Origin: Confluentibacter flavum
Lineage (GTDB): Bacteria; Bacteroidota; Bacteroidia; Flavobacteriales; Flavobacteriaceae
Direction: 5' to 3'
Assembly (NCBI RefSeq): GCF_002843175.1
Contig: NZ_PJEO01000054.1
Location: 1-64,000 of the forward strand
Length of the DNA: 64,000 bases
Position 1 is the stretch's first letter. Each line of letters starts with the position of its first letter. This document shows, one piece after another, positions 35,291 through 42,581 of this stretch. The notes under the pieces were generated by a model, which saw only the letters and a list, made by a program, of their open reading frames with translations, searched no databases and had not been told where the DNA came from. Position numbers and translations under genes: made by a program.

Positions 35291-36346
35291 CTATAAAGCT
35301 ACGCTACCTTGGCAACTACTTCCAGCACCAGCGGTACATCCATAACAATGTTGGGAAACTACAATGTCTCGTCCTTCTAACAAGTCTTCATTATATTCTG
35401 AAATATGTTTTGCTTTGCTATTAACTGGTAATCCAAGCATTTGGTTAAAATCGCAGTCGTATAAATACCCATCCCAACTTACGGATAGCGTATTGGTGCA
35501 CATCACGTTTGCCACGGCGGCTGGATTGTAGGCTTCTACCAAAGCGTACATATAATCTTCGTAATTATCGGAAGCCATTAAATAATCTAAAAAACGGCTG
35601 ACTGGTAAATTCGTGATAGCGAACAGCTTGTTAAATTGAAGATTAAAATCTTCTTTCAAAGCCTTTTTAAAATCTTTTTCCAATGACGATTGATTCCCTG
35701 GCAAAAACGCCCCTGTAGGATTGTAAACCAAATCCAATCTTAAATTACTGTCTGGCATCCCGTAACCAATAGCGTTTAACATTTTTAAAGCTGTAATAGA
35801 CGCATCAAAAGCACCGTTGCCACGTTGCTTATCGGTTTTTCCTTTGGTCCAATGTGGCATAGAACTCACGACGTGAATATGATGTTTTTTAAAAAATTCA
35901 GGCAAATCATGATATTTTTTATTGGCGGTAATGATGGTTAAATTGGAACGCACTATAAAATCCTTGATGCCAATTTTACTGGCTTCTTGCACAAACCATC
36001 TAAAATTAGGGTTCATTTCTGGTGCACCACCAGTTAAATCCAGAGTATGTGCAGAGGTTTGCTTTATAATCTCTAAAATGTGTTGCATGGTTTCGCGAGT
36101 CATGATTTCCTTACGGTCTGGACCTGCATCTACATGGCAATGCGAACAAGTTTGGTTGCACATATAGCCAACGTTTATTTGAAGGATTTCAAGTTTCTTT
36201 GCTTTTACCGGAAATTGATTGCTTTTAGAAAGTTGTTCTTTAAATGTAGGCAATGCTCCTTTTTGAAAAATACCATTTGATAAAATTTCAAGTTGTCGCT
36301 TGCTATTGGCAAGTTCGCTTTCGCGTTTATGTAGGGATTTAATCAT
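35291..36346 (-). CDS. arsS: Arsenosugar biosynthesis radical SAM protein ArsS
   Basis: A 351-residue radical S-adenosylmethionine enzyme. The cluster motif C63-x3-C67-x2-C70 is in GYMCNQTCSHCHVDAGP; a C-terminal Cys set C334-x2-C337-x7-C345 (CYGCTAGAGSSC) marks the ArsS/SPASM-like end. In this family the enzyme joins a methylated arsenical to the 5'-deoxyadenosyl group. Some relatives are selenoproteins; this copy has ordinary Cys codons throughout. The usual partner ArsM methyltransferase is not in the window. Confidence 0.88.
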   Translation of the reverse strand: MIKSLHKRESELANSKRQLEILSNGIFQKGALPTFKEQLSKSNQFPVKAKKLEILQINVGYMCNQTCSHCHVDAGPDRKEIMTRETMQHILEIIKQTSAHTLDLTGGAPEMNPNFRWFVQEASKIGIKDFIVRSNLTIITANKKYHDLPEFFKKHHIHVVSSMPHWTKGKTDKQRGNGAFDASITALKMLNAIGYGMPDSNLRLDLVYNPTGAFLPGNQSSLEKDFKKALKEDFNLQFNKLFAITNLPVSRFLDYLMASDNYEDYMYALVEAYNPAAVANVMCTNTLSVSWDGYLYDCDFNQMLGLPVNSKAKHISEYNEDLLEGRDIVVSQHCYGCTAGAGSSCQGSVAL

Positions 36347-36358
36347 AAAAATTTTAAG

Positions 36359-36399
36359 GTTTCAAAGTGGCAAAGCTTCAAAGCTTCAAAGTTTCAAAG
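36359..36399. repeat. Tandem 8-bp repeat, five units
   Basis: After one leading G, five consecutive units: TTTCAAAG, TGGCAAAG, CTTCAAAG, CTTCAAAG, TTTCAAAG. All share CAAAG. It occupies the gap between the peroxidase-like gene and arsS, just upstream of the arsS start. Confidence 0.75.
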
Positions 36400-36435
36400 G
36401 CACATAGTACCTAAGTTTCACAGTTTTATAGCTTC

Positions 36436-36463
36436 TGTCTTCCGTCATTTGTCTTCCGTCATT
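36436..36463. repeat. Tandem 14-bp repeat, two units
   Basis: TGTCTTCCGTCATT occurs twice without a gap in the same intergenic spacer. Short tandem repeats of this kind arise by slippage; no function is evident. Confidence 0.75.
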
Positions 36464-36479
36464 ATTTTTTTCAGCCTAA

Positions 36480-36815
36480 TTACATATCCAGTTTATTCAC
36501 CTTATTCATCATTTGCACACCATGAACCAACGATGCGCCGCCTCTTATGGCAGCAGCAACATGCAAGGCTTCCATCATTTCTTCTTTGGTAATGCCTCGT
36601 TGCAATCCATCGCCTGTATAAGCATCAATACAATATGGGCATTGAATGGTATGGGATACGGCTAAGGCAATCAACGATTTCTCACGTTCGGTAAGTGCAC
36701 CTTCTTCAAATACCTTTCCGTAGTAGTCAAAGAATTTTGCGCCCAATTCTTCATTCCATTCAGATATTTTACCAAATTTTTTTAAATCGGCCGGGTCGTA
36801 ATAGGTTTTTTGCAT
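36480..36815 (-). CDS. Arsenosugar-associated peroxidase-like protein (carboxymuconolactone decarboxylase family)
   Basis: A 111-residue AhpD/CMD-fold protein with the redox pair C59-PY-C62 in HTIQCPYCIDAYTGDG followed by the MMEALHVAAAIRGGASLVHG helix. Proteins of exactly this type are repeatedly found beside arsS and are named arsenosugar biosynthesis-associated peroxidase-like. A thiol redox role is likely; the reaction is not known. The gene lies 130 bases upstream of arsS on the same strand. Confidence 0.86.
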   Translation of the reverse strand: MQKTYYDPADLKKFGKISEWNEELGAKFFDYYGKVFEEGALTEREKSLIALAVSHTIQCPYCIDAYTGDGLQRGITKEEMMEALHVAAAIRGGASLVHGVQMMNKVNKLDM

Positions 36816-36974
36816 GATGTATATTTTTGCTCTAAAGATAAAAATCTAATTGCTTAGGTCGAAAAAAAGAAAACAACTTAACATAAAAGATTGTTTTTAT
36901 TTGTCATCTAATTAGGATTAAACCTATGTCTATGGTATTTTTGTGTTTTAAATAAATGAATTAAATTTTCCGTC

Positions 36975-37964
36975 ATGTTATTAGATGCTACACAGTTATA
37001 CCCTTTAAAATTTCAACCAATTTATACGTATCGCATTTGGGGAGGAGATAAGTTAAAAACGGTTCTTAATAAAGAGTATGACGAAGATTTTATTGGAGAG
37101 TCTTGGGAAATTTCGGATGTTGAAGCTAATGAAACAAGAGTGTCTTGTGGTGTGTTGGAAGGTAAAACCTTAAGGGATTTAATTGAAACTTATAAAGAAC
37201 GTTTTGTTGGAAGTAAAGTTTATAAAGAATTTGGCAAAGAGTTTCCGTTGCTGATTAAATTCTTAGATGCCAAAACACCCTTGTCCATTCAAGTACATCC
37301 AAGTAACGAATTAGCTAAGGAACGTCATAATTCTTTTGGAAAAAATGAAATGTGGTACATTATGCAAGCCGATAAAGCCGCTGAAATAATTGTAGGGTTT
37401 AATAAGAAAGTTGAAAAAGAAGACTATGTGAAGCATGTTGAAAACTCTACGGTGACCGATATTTTGAATATCGAAAAAGTAACTAAAGGCGATGCGTTTT
37501 ATATTCCAACAGGCCGCGTTCATGCTATTGGTGCTGGTGTGTTGTTGGCAGAAATTCAGCAAACATCAAACATTACCTATAGAATTTATGATTATGATAG
37601 GGTTGAAGCTAAAACAGGTGAAAAAAGAGAATTGCATACCGCATTAGCTGTAGATGCCATTGATTATAATTTTTATGATACTTATAAAACCAATTACACG
37701 GCTGAAATTAACACATCATGTGAGTTGGTACATTCCCCTTATTTTAAAACCAATATTATTGAAATAGAGGGCGAGATGAAAATGGATTATTCACACTTAG
37801 ATTCTTTCGTTATATATATGTGTGTGGAAGGCAATGCTGTTTTAGAATACGCTAATGTGACTTTCAATTTAAATAAGGGGGAAACTATTTTATTGCCAGC
37901 AGCGATTGATTATGTTAAGCTTAAAGCGGAAATGAAATCACGGATACTAGAAGTTTCCTTATAA
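36975..37964 (+). CDS. manA: Mannose-6-phosphate isomerase, class I
   Basis: A 329-residue cupin-type zinc isomerase interconverting mannose 6-phosphate and fructose 6-phosphate. Marks: TYRIWGGDKL at the start, PLSIQVHPSNELAKERH with the zinc-binding Gln and His, KNEMWYIMQADKAAEIIVGF with Glu, and FYIPTGRVHAIGAGVLLAEIQQTSNITYRIYDYDR with the last His and the catalytic Arg. A TATTTTTG element (36936-36943) 32 bases upstream could be its -7 box. A terminator follows. Confidence 0.93.
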   Translation: MLLDATQLYPLKFQPIYTYRIWGGDKLKTVLNKEYDEDFIGESWEISDVEANETRVSCGVLEGKTLRDLIETYKERFVGSKVYKEFGKEFPLLIKFLDAKTPLSIQVHPSNELAKERHNSFGKNEMWYIMQADKAAEIIVGFNKKVEKEDYVKHVENSTVTDILNIEKVTKGDAFYIPTGRVHAIGAGVLLAEIQQTSNITYRIYDYDRVEAKTGEKRELHTALAVDAIDYNFYDTYKTNYTAEINTSCELVHSPYFKTNIIEIEGEMKMDYSHLDSFVIYMCVEGNAVLEYANVTFNLNKGETILLPAAIDYVKLKAEMKSRILEVSL

Positions 37965-38000
37965 AAAAAATCCCGTAACAATTAAGTTTCGGGATTTTTT
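37965..38000. terminator. Terminator between manA and tRNA-Phe
   Basis: AAAAAATCCCG (37965-37975) pairs with CGGGATTTTTT (37990-38000), and an inner AAC/GTT pairing further closes the loop. It starts one base behind the manA stop and ends two bases before the 3' end of the convergent tRNA gene, so it can serve both. Confidence 0.8.
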
Positions 38001-38001
38001 G

Positions 38002-38074
38002 TGGTACCTCCAGGAATCGAACCAGGGACACAAGGATTTTCAGTCCTTTGCTCTACCAACTGAGCTAAGGTACC
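38002..38074 (-). tRNA. tRNA-Phe (anticodon GAA)
   Basis: A complete 73-base cloverleaf on the minus strand without encoded CCA. Acceptor arms GGTACCT and AGGTACC pair fully; the D arm is GCTC/GAGC; the anticodon stem AAGGA/TCCTT carries loop CTGAAAA with GAA at 38041-38039; the T arm CCTGG/CCTGG holds TTCGATT; discriminator A. Upstream on the same strand lie a broken copy of its 5' half and a perfect promoter. All stems are intact, so the gene should be functional. Confidence 0.96.
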
Positions 38075-38101
38075 ATTCAACTTAAGCGTTTTTGTAAATA
38101 C

Positions 38102-38145
38102 TTTGCTCTACCTCCCGATAGCTATCGGGATGAGCTAAGGTACCT
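38102..38145 (-). pseudogene. Relic of a second tRNA-Phe with an inserted palindrome
   Basis: On the minus strand this reads GGTACCTTAGCTCA, then an 18-base perfect palindrome, then GGTAGAGCAAAG. The two flanks equal bases 1-14 and 18-29 of the adjacent tRNA-Phe; the three D-loop bases GTT are replaced by the palindrome TCCCGATAGCTATCGGGA. The anticodon arm, T arm and 3' acceptor are missing. It lies between the promoter and the intact tRNA, so it is transcribed as part of the tRNA leader. Confidence 0.85.
38113..38130. repeat. 18-bp perfect palindrome inside the tRNA relic
   Basis: TCCCGATAGCTATCGGGA, self-complementary over its full length, GC-richer than its surroundings. From memory this word is a frequent intergenic element in Flavobacteriaceae, but only one copy is present here. 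It interrupts the D loop of the tRNA-Phe relic exactly. Confidence 0.8.
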
Positions 38146-38159
38146 CGCCAAAGCGGATG

Positions 38160-38190
38160 CAAATATATATTCATTTTTATTATTCCCAAA
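38160..38190 (-). promoter_or_regulatory. Promoter of tRNA-Phe
   Basis: On the minus strand TTTG (38190-38187), exactly 19 bases of spacer, then TATATTTG (38167-38160): a full match to the Bacteroidota sigma-factor consensus TTTG-N19-TAnnTTTG. It lies 15 bases upstream of the relic tRNA half and about 85 bases upstream of the intact tRNA, as if built originally for a two-tRNA transcript. Confidence 0.75.
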
Positions 38191-38331
38191 GGAAAATTTG
38201 TAAAAAATGGTTTCGTATTTAATTATCGGTCGTTATTTGTTTGCCAGGCACCATTTTCTAGTTGAATTATATTTTAATTAACGATAATTATTGTTTAATC
38301 GTTTTGTATTTTTACGACTTTACTTTTAAAG

Positions 38332-39060
38332 ATGAATTTAATAATTGATATTGGTAATTCTTTTGTGAAACTAGCTGTATTTCAAGGAAATGAGTTGGTA
38401 GTTAAAAAAAATATTAAACCAGATGTTATTGTAAAACATATAGATATTTTAAGGAAAGAGTATAACAATATAGAAAAGGCCATAATATCTTCAGTAGGGA
38501 AATTAAAAGAAAAAGACCTTGCTTACTTAAAGAAAAACTTTGATTTAATTGAGTTAAATTCCAAAACCACTGTCCCTTTTGTAAATCTATACGAAACACC
38601 AAACACTTTGGGTTTAGATAGAATAGCTCTGGTTTCGGCTTCAATGAAGCATTTTCCTAATAATAATGTGCTTATTATTGATGCCGGTACGTGTATAACT
38701 TACGATTTTGTGACCGCTAATAATGACTATTTAGGAGGGGCCATTTCTCCAGGAATTTCTATGCGTTATAAATCGTTGCATAATTTAACGGCAAATTTAC
38801 CGTTGTTAGAGAAAGAAATACCCGAAAACATTATTGGAAACTCCACAAATAGTTCAATACATTCAGGAGTTATTAATGGTGTTTTAAAGGAAATTGACGG
38901 TAATATTGAAACATACCAACAAAAATATTCAGATTTAACAATTATTTTAACAGGTGGTGATGCTAATTTCTTGTCTAAACAATTAAAAAGTAGCATATTT
39001 GCCAACTCCAATTTTCTTTTGGAGGGACTGAACTATATTTTACAATTTAATTCAAACTAA
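38332..39060 (+). CDS. coaX: Type III pantothenate kinase
   Basis: A 242-residue ASKHA-fold kinase for the first step of coenzyme A synthesis. The N-terminal phosphate loop NLIIDIGNSFVKLAVF, the TLGLDRIALVSA stretch, VLIIDAGTCITYDFV and YLGGAISPGISMRYKSLHNLTANLP are the four CoaX signatures. Type III enzymes need a monovalent cation and are not feedback inhibited by CoA. Its stop shares one base with the next start codon, so it leads the envelope gene set downstream. Confidence 0.94.
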   Translation: MNLIIDIGNSFVKLAVFQGNELVVKKNIKPDVIVKHIDILRKEYNNIEKAIISSVGKLKEKDLAYLKKNFDLIELNSKTTVPFVNLYETPNTLGLDRIALVSASMKHFPNNNVLIIDAGTCITYDFVTANNDYLGGAISPGISMRYKSLHNLTANLPLLEKEIPENIIGNSTNSSIHSGVINGVLKEIDGNIETYQQKYSDLTIILTGGDANFLSKQLKSSIFANSNFLLEGLNYILQFNSN

Positions 39061-40379
39061 TGATTAAAAAACTGGTATTGGTTTTTATTGCGGTTTCAAC
39101 ATTTCAATCTTATGCGCAACAGCGCGGTACGGCATCACCTTATTCGTTTTATGGAATTGGAAGTTTAAAGTTTAAAGGTACAGTAGAAAACCGAAGTATG
39201 GGCGGTCTAAGTATTTATACAGATAGTATTCATGTAAACTTAAGAAACCCGGCATCTTATGCGACAGATAATTTATTTTATTATAATAATGAAAGTAGAC
39301 CGGTTAAATTTTCAGTAGGAGGAAGCCATTCCAGTGTTGGATTAAAGGGCAGTAGCAGTAGCGATAATTCATCAAGTACATCGTTTGATTATATTGCCAT
39401 ATCGCTTCCTATGAAGAAATTTGGGGTAGGCTTTGGGCTTTTGCCATATACTTCTGTTGGTTACAGATTAGAAACTTTAAATAATAATGGCGATATTTCA
39501 AATAGATTTAACGGACAGGGTGGTTTAAATAAAGTGTTTTTTGGGTTAGGGTATCAAATAAAAAAAGGACTGAGTGTGGGTATTGATGCCCATTATAACT
39601 TTGGTACTATTCAAAATAGTGCTATTGAGTTTCTTTATGATGATGATGGAGTTCCGGTGCTTATTCAATCCCGTGAGAATAATAGATCAGATTTAAGTGG
39701 CTTGAATATTAATTTAGGGCTTTCCTATAAAACGATGTTAAATAAAAAATTAGAGTTGGTTACTGGAATAACTTATACCCCAGAAAGTAATTTAACTTCA
39801 AATAATGATAGGTCTTTTTCAACAATTACAGTATCGTCAACAGGGTTAGAATCTGTAAATAACACAATAGATTTTGATTTAGATGCCATTGGTCTTAAGC
39901 AAACAGACTTAGTGCTGCCATCTAAGTTCTCGTTAGGCTTTGGTATTGGAGAAGTTAGAAAATGGTTTGTAGGGGCAGAATTTGCTTCGCAAAATACAAG
40001 TGATTTTTATAATGCATTATATAGTAATAGCGGTACAACTTACGAAGATAGCTTCTCTTATTCTTTAGGAGGGTTTTACATACCAGATTATGATTCTTTT
40101 GAAACTTCCATGTCAAGTTATTTTAAGCGATTGGTTTACAGAGGCGGTTTGCATTATGAAAAAACAGGTTTAAATATAAATAACGAATCAATTAATGAGT
40201 TTGGCATATCTTTTGGAGTAGGCATACCAGTAGGAACTATGTTCTCTAATGCTAACTTAGGTTTTGAAATTGGTAAGCGTGGTACAACTAACAGCAATTT
40301 AATACAAGAGAATTTTATAAATTTTCAAATAAGTTTATCTTTGAACGATAGATGGTTTGAAAAAAGTAAATACAACTAA
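39060..40379 (+). CDS. Outer-membrane beta-barrel-like protein
   Basis: A 439-residue protein with a 19-residue signal peptide (cleavage at SYAQ) and a mature part rich in alternating Gly/Ser/Tyr strands. SPYSFYGIGSLKFKGTVENRSMGG is the start typical of Bacteroidota outer-membrane proteins with a FadL/porin-like look. Aromatic strand ends (FQISLSLNDRWFEKSKYN) at the C-terminus support a barrel. The gene sits between coaX and a TPR protein in an order that I recall as conserved in Flavobacteriaceae. The function is not known. Confidence 0.8.
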   Translation: MIKKLVLVFIAVSTFQSYAQQRGTASPYSFYGIGSLKFKGTVENRSMGGLSIYTDSIHVNLRNPASYATDNLFYYNNESRPVKFSVGGSHSSVGLKGSSSSDNSSSTSFDYIAISLPMKKFGVGFGLLPYTSVGYRLETLNNNGDISNRFNGQGGLNKVFFGLGYQIKKGLSVGIDAHYNFGTIQNSAIEFLYDDDGVPVLIQSRENNRSDLSGLNINLGLSYKTMLNKKLELVTGITYTPESNLTSNNDRSFSTITVSSTGLESVNNTIDFDLDAIGLKQTDLVLPSKFSLGFGIGEVRKWFVGAEFASQNTSDFYNALYSNSGTTYEDSFSYSLGGFYIPDYDSFETSMSSYFKRLVYRGGLHYEKTGLNINNESINEFGISFGVGIPVGTMFSNANLGFEIGKRGTTNSNLIQENFINFQISLSLNDRWFEKSKYN

Positions 40380-40405
40380 CAATAATATCGTATAAATTTA
40401 ATATC

Positions 40406-41770
40406 ATGAAACAGAACATTACATTATTATTCACACTGCTCTTTTTAGGGTTAAATATTGGTTTCTCTCAGCAGAATGAAGAAGATATGCTGGCTTTGTC
40501 TATGATGGCAGACAATGCTAAAGCAAAGAATTATGATGCAGCATATAAACCATTTATGGAGTTAAGACAAAGAAACCCTAAATATAATAGAGCCACTTTT
40601 GTGTATGGGGAAGATATTCTTAAGCATAAAATTGATAATTCTGCAGGAGCCGAAAAGGTAGCTTTTTTAAATGACCTTGTAAAACTTTATGATGAGAGAG
40701 CTGAGCATTTTGCTAGCCATACACCTAAAGGACTCTGGGCTGCTAAAGGATGTCAGTTAATGTATGATCACAAGGATGTTTTAAATAAAACAGACCAAGA
40801 ATTATATGACTGTTTTGATGCAGCTTACAATGCAGATAAAGCAACATTTACCGATCCAAAAAGTTTATATACATATTTTTCGTTAATGGTAGTTTTATAT
40901 GATGCAGGTACTAAACCAGCTGAAGACCTATTTAATAAATACGATGATATTGTAGAAAAAATTGAAGAAGAAGTTAAAAACTTTTCTGAAAATTTAAATG
41001 TTCTTATTGAAAAAGAAACAGCAGGTACGGCATTGACCAGTAGAGAAGAACAGTTTAAAAATTTCTATCAAGGTAGCTTAGCTAATTATGAATTAATTTC
41101 TGGTAGTATTGATGGTATATTAGGAGAAAGAGCCAATTGTGAAAATTTAGTTCCTTTATATGAAAAAGGCTTTGAACAAAATAAGGCAAATGCACTTTGG
41201 TTACAAAGAGCAGCTGGTAAAATGTCTGAAAAAGAATGTACTGATAGTCCTTTATACTTTTCAATTGTTAATGCCTACCATGATTTGAGTCCATCGGCTA
41301 GATCCGCTTATTTCTTGGGGATATTAAAAGATAAGGAGAATAAACCTAATGAGGCCATTGAATTTTATGAGCAAGCCATTAGTTTACAAACAGATAATTT
41401 TGAAAAAGCCAAATTATATAGCTTAATTGGTTCAAAACTTAAAGCTAAAGGTAGATATGCACAAGCAAGAGGGTATTATAGAAATGCTTTAAAATTTAAC
41501 CCTTCAAACGTGAATCCTTATTTATTGATTGCCGCTATGTATGCAGCAAGTGCTAATGATTGTGGTGATACTCAATTTAATAAGAGGGCTGTGTATTGGT
41601 TAGCAGCAGAAGAAGCTAGAAAAGCTGGTAGTGCAGGTGCAAAATATGTAGAAAGTTATATGGGTAGAGCTCCTTCTAATCAAGATATATTTAGTGCTGG
41701 TAATGACGGTCAAACCATTAATATAGGTTGTTGGATTGGGGCTTCTGTTACAGTGCCAAAACTAAAATGA
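40406..41770 (+). CDS. Secreted tetratricopeptide-repeat protein
   Basis: A 454-residue protein with a signal peptide (cleavage near IGFSQ) and helical repeats. The clearest TPR pair lies near 295-375: RSAYFLGILKDKENKPNEAIEFYEQAIS, then AKLYSLIGSKLKAKGRYAQARGYYRNALKFNPSNVNPYLLIAAMY. It probably acts as a periplasmic scaffold. Four cysteines at least are visible (for example KGCQLMYD and RANCENL). Start of the following lptC overlaps its stop (ATGA). Confidence 0.85.
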   Translation: MKQNITLLFTLLFLGLNIGFSQQNEEDMLALSMMADNAKAKNYDAAYKPFMELRQRNPKYNRATFVYGEDILKHKIDNSAGAEKVAFLNDLVKLYDERAEHFASHTPKGLWAAKGCQLMYDHKDVLNKTDQELYDCFDAAYNADKATFTDPKSLYTYFSLMVVLYDAGTKPAEDLFNKYDDIVEKIEEEVKNFSENLNVLIEKETAGTALTSREEQFKNFYQGSLANYELISGSIDGILGERANCENLVPLYEKGFEQNKANALWLQRAAGKMSEKECTDSPLYFSIVNAYHDLSPSARSAYFLGILKDKENKPNEAIEFYEQAISLQTDNFEKAKLYSLIGSKLKAKGRYAQARGYYRNALKFNPSNVNPYLLIAAMYAASANDCGDTQFNKRAVYWLAAEEARKAGSAGAKYVESYMGRAPSNQDIFSAGNDGQTINIGCWIGASVTVPKLK

Positions 41771-42321
41771 TTTTTTTTAAAAAACATACTATTCTAAACA
41801 TAGTCACAGTAATTACTGTGACTATGTTTTTTTCATGTAAAGACAACTTTAAAGAAGTCCAAAAAATTGGTATTTCAGAAAATGAGCCCATTGGTGTTGC
41901 AGATACCATTAATTTAAAATATACCGATTCTGGTAGGGTAAAGGCCATTCTTATTAGTTCTAAAATGCTAGACTATGGCAATAGGGATTTTCCCTTTACA
42001 GAGTTCCCAGAAGGCATTTATTTGGAGGTTTTTGATGAAGACAACAATAAAAGTGTTGTGGTGGCTGATTACGCTATTTCATATTCGAAGACAGATCTTT
42101 TAGATTTGCAAGGTAACGTAAAACTGTCAACCTATAAAAAAGACACCTTGTTTGCAGAACAATTGTATTACGACCAAAATAAGGAATGGCTCTTTACCAA
42201 TAAACCTGTAATTTTTAGAATGGGATTTGATAAAATAAATGGTAAAGGATTCGATTCTAATTCTAAATTCACCAATGCCGAAGTTCTAGAAGTAGATGGT
42301 CTTATTACTGTTGATGAATAA
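41767..42321 (+). CDS. lptC: LptC-like LPS export lipoprotein
   Basis: A 184-residue protein of the LptC/LptA-like beta-jellyroll group that helps pass lipopolysaccharide from the inner membrane to the outer membrane. N-terminal hydrophobic segment with lipobox FFSC (Cys24), then KEVQKIGISENEPIGVADTINLKYTDSGRVKAILISSKMLDY, the usual LptC repeat start in this phylum, and DLQGNVKLSTYKKDTLFAEQLYYDQ. The signal-peptide codons lie inside a 34-base perfect palindrome plus a T-run, which is odd for coding DNA. The ATG overlaps the TPR stop, and the hydrophobic segment depends on those codons, so this start is favoured over an internal one. Confidence 0.82.
   Translation: MIFFKKHTILNIVTVITVTMFFSCKDNFKEVQKIGISENEPIGVADTINLKYTDSGRVKAILISSKMLDYGNRDFPFTEFPEGIYLEVFDEDNNKSVVVADYAISYSKTDLLDLQGNVKLSTYKKDTLFAEQLYYDQNKEWLFTNKPVIFRMGFDKINGKGFDSNSKFTNAEVLEVDGLITVDE
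41796..41833 (+). terminator. Terminator-like 34-bp palindrome inside lptC
   Basis: The arm AAACATAGTCACAGTAA is followed without any loop by its perfect reverse complement, and the last three Ts run on into a seven-T tract. It begins 26 bases after the TPR gene stop. By shape it is an intrinsic terminator of the TPR gene, yet it is read as codons 11-22 of lptC. It may attenuate transcription into the downstream genes. Confidence 0.65.
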
Positions 42322-42392
42322 TTGTAGATTACACTAACGCCGCCTAGAACATACTTTTTTCCTTATCTTTACGCTACAAAAAAAAATCATAT

Positions 42393-42581
42393 ATGCAATT
42401 TACCAAGTTTTTTCAATATGCCTATTTAGTTTTTGCTGGGCTTTTTTTATATGACGCGATTATTAATTGGGGCCATAATAAATCTTATGTCTCGTTAGCC
42501 TTGGCGGGATTAGCAGTTTTTATATTTTTCTTCAGAAGACGATTCAATAAAAAATATGATAATAAAAACGATTCAAAATAA
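42393..42581 (+). CDS. Small two-helix membrane protein
   Basis: A 62-residue protein with two hydrophobic segments (AYLVFAGLFLYDAII and LALAGLAVFIFFF) and a very basic end (RRRFNKKYDNKNDSK). The start codon of the CNNM gene follows immediately after its stop, so they are co-transcribed. I do not recognise a function; small proteins at this position are known from related genomes. A TATCTTTACGC stretch 27 bases upstream could hold a -7 element. Confidence 0.7.
   Translation: MQFTKFFQYAYLVFAGLFLYDAIINWGHNKSYVSLALAGLAVFIFFFRRRFNKKYDNKNDSK

Noticed and set aside
38102-38145. A second functional tRNA gene
   Set aside because: Only the 5' half is present and its D loop is replaced; no anticodon or T arm.
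38002-38145. Integrase attachment site at the tRNA
   Set aside because: The repeated piece is the 5' half of the tRNA, not the 3' end usually duplicated by integration, and no integrase or island genes are near.
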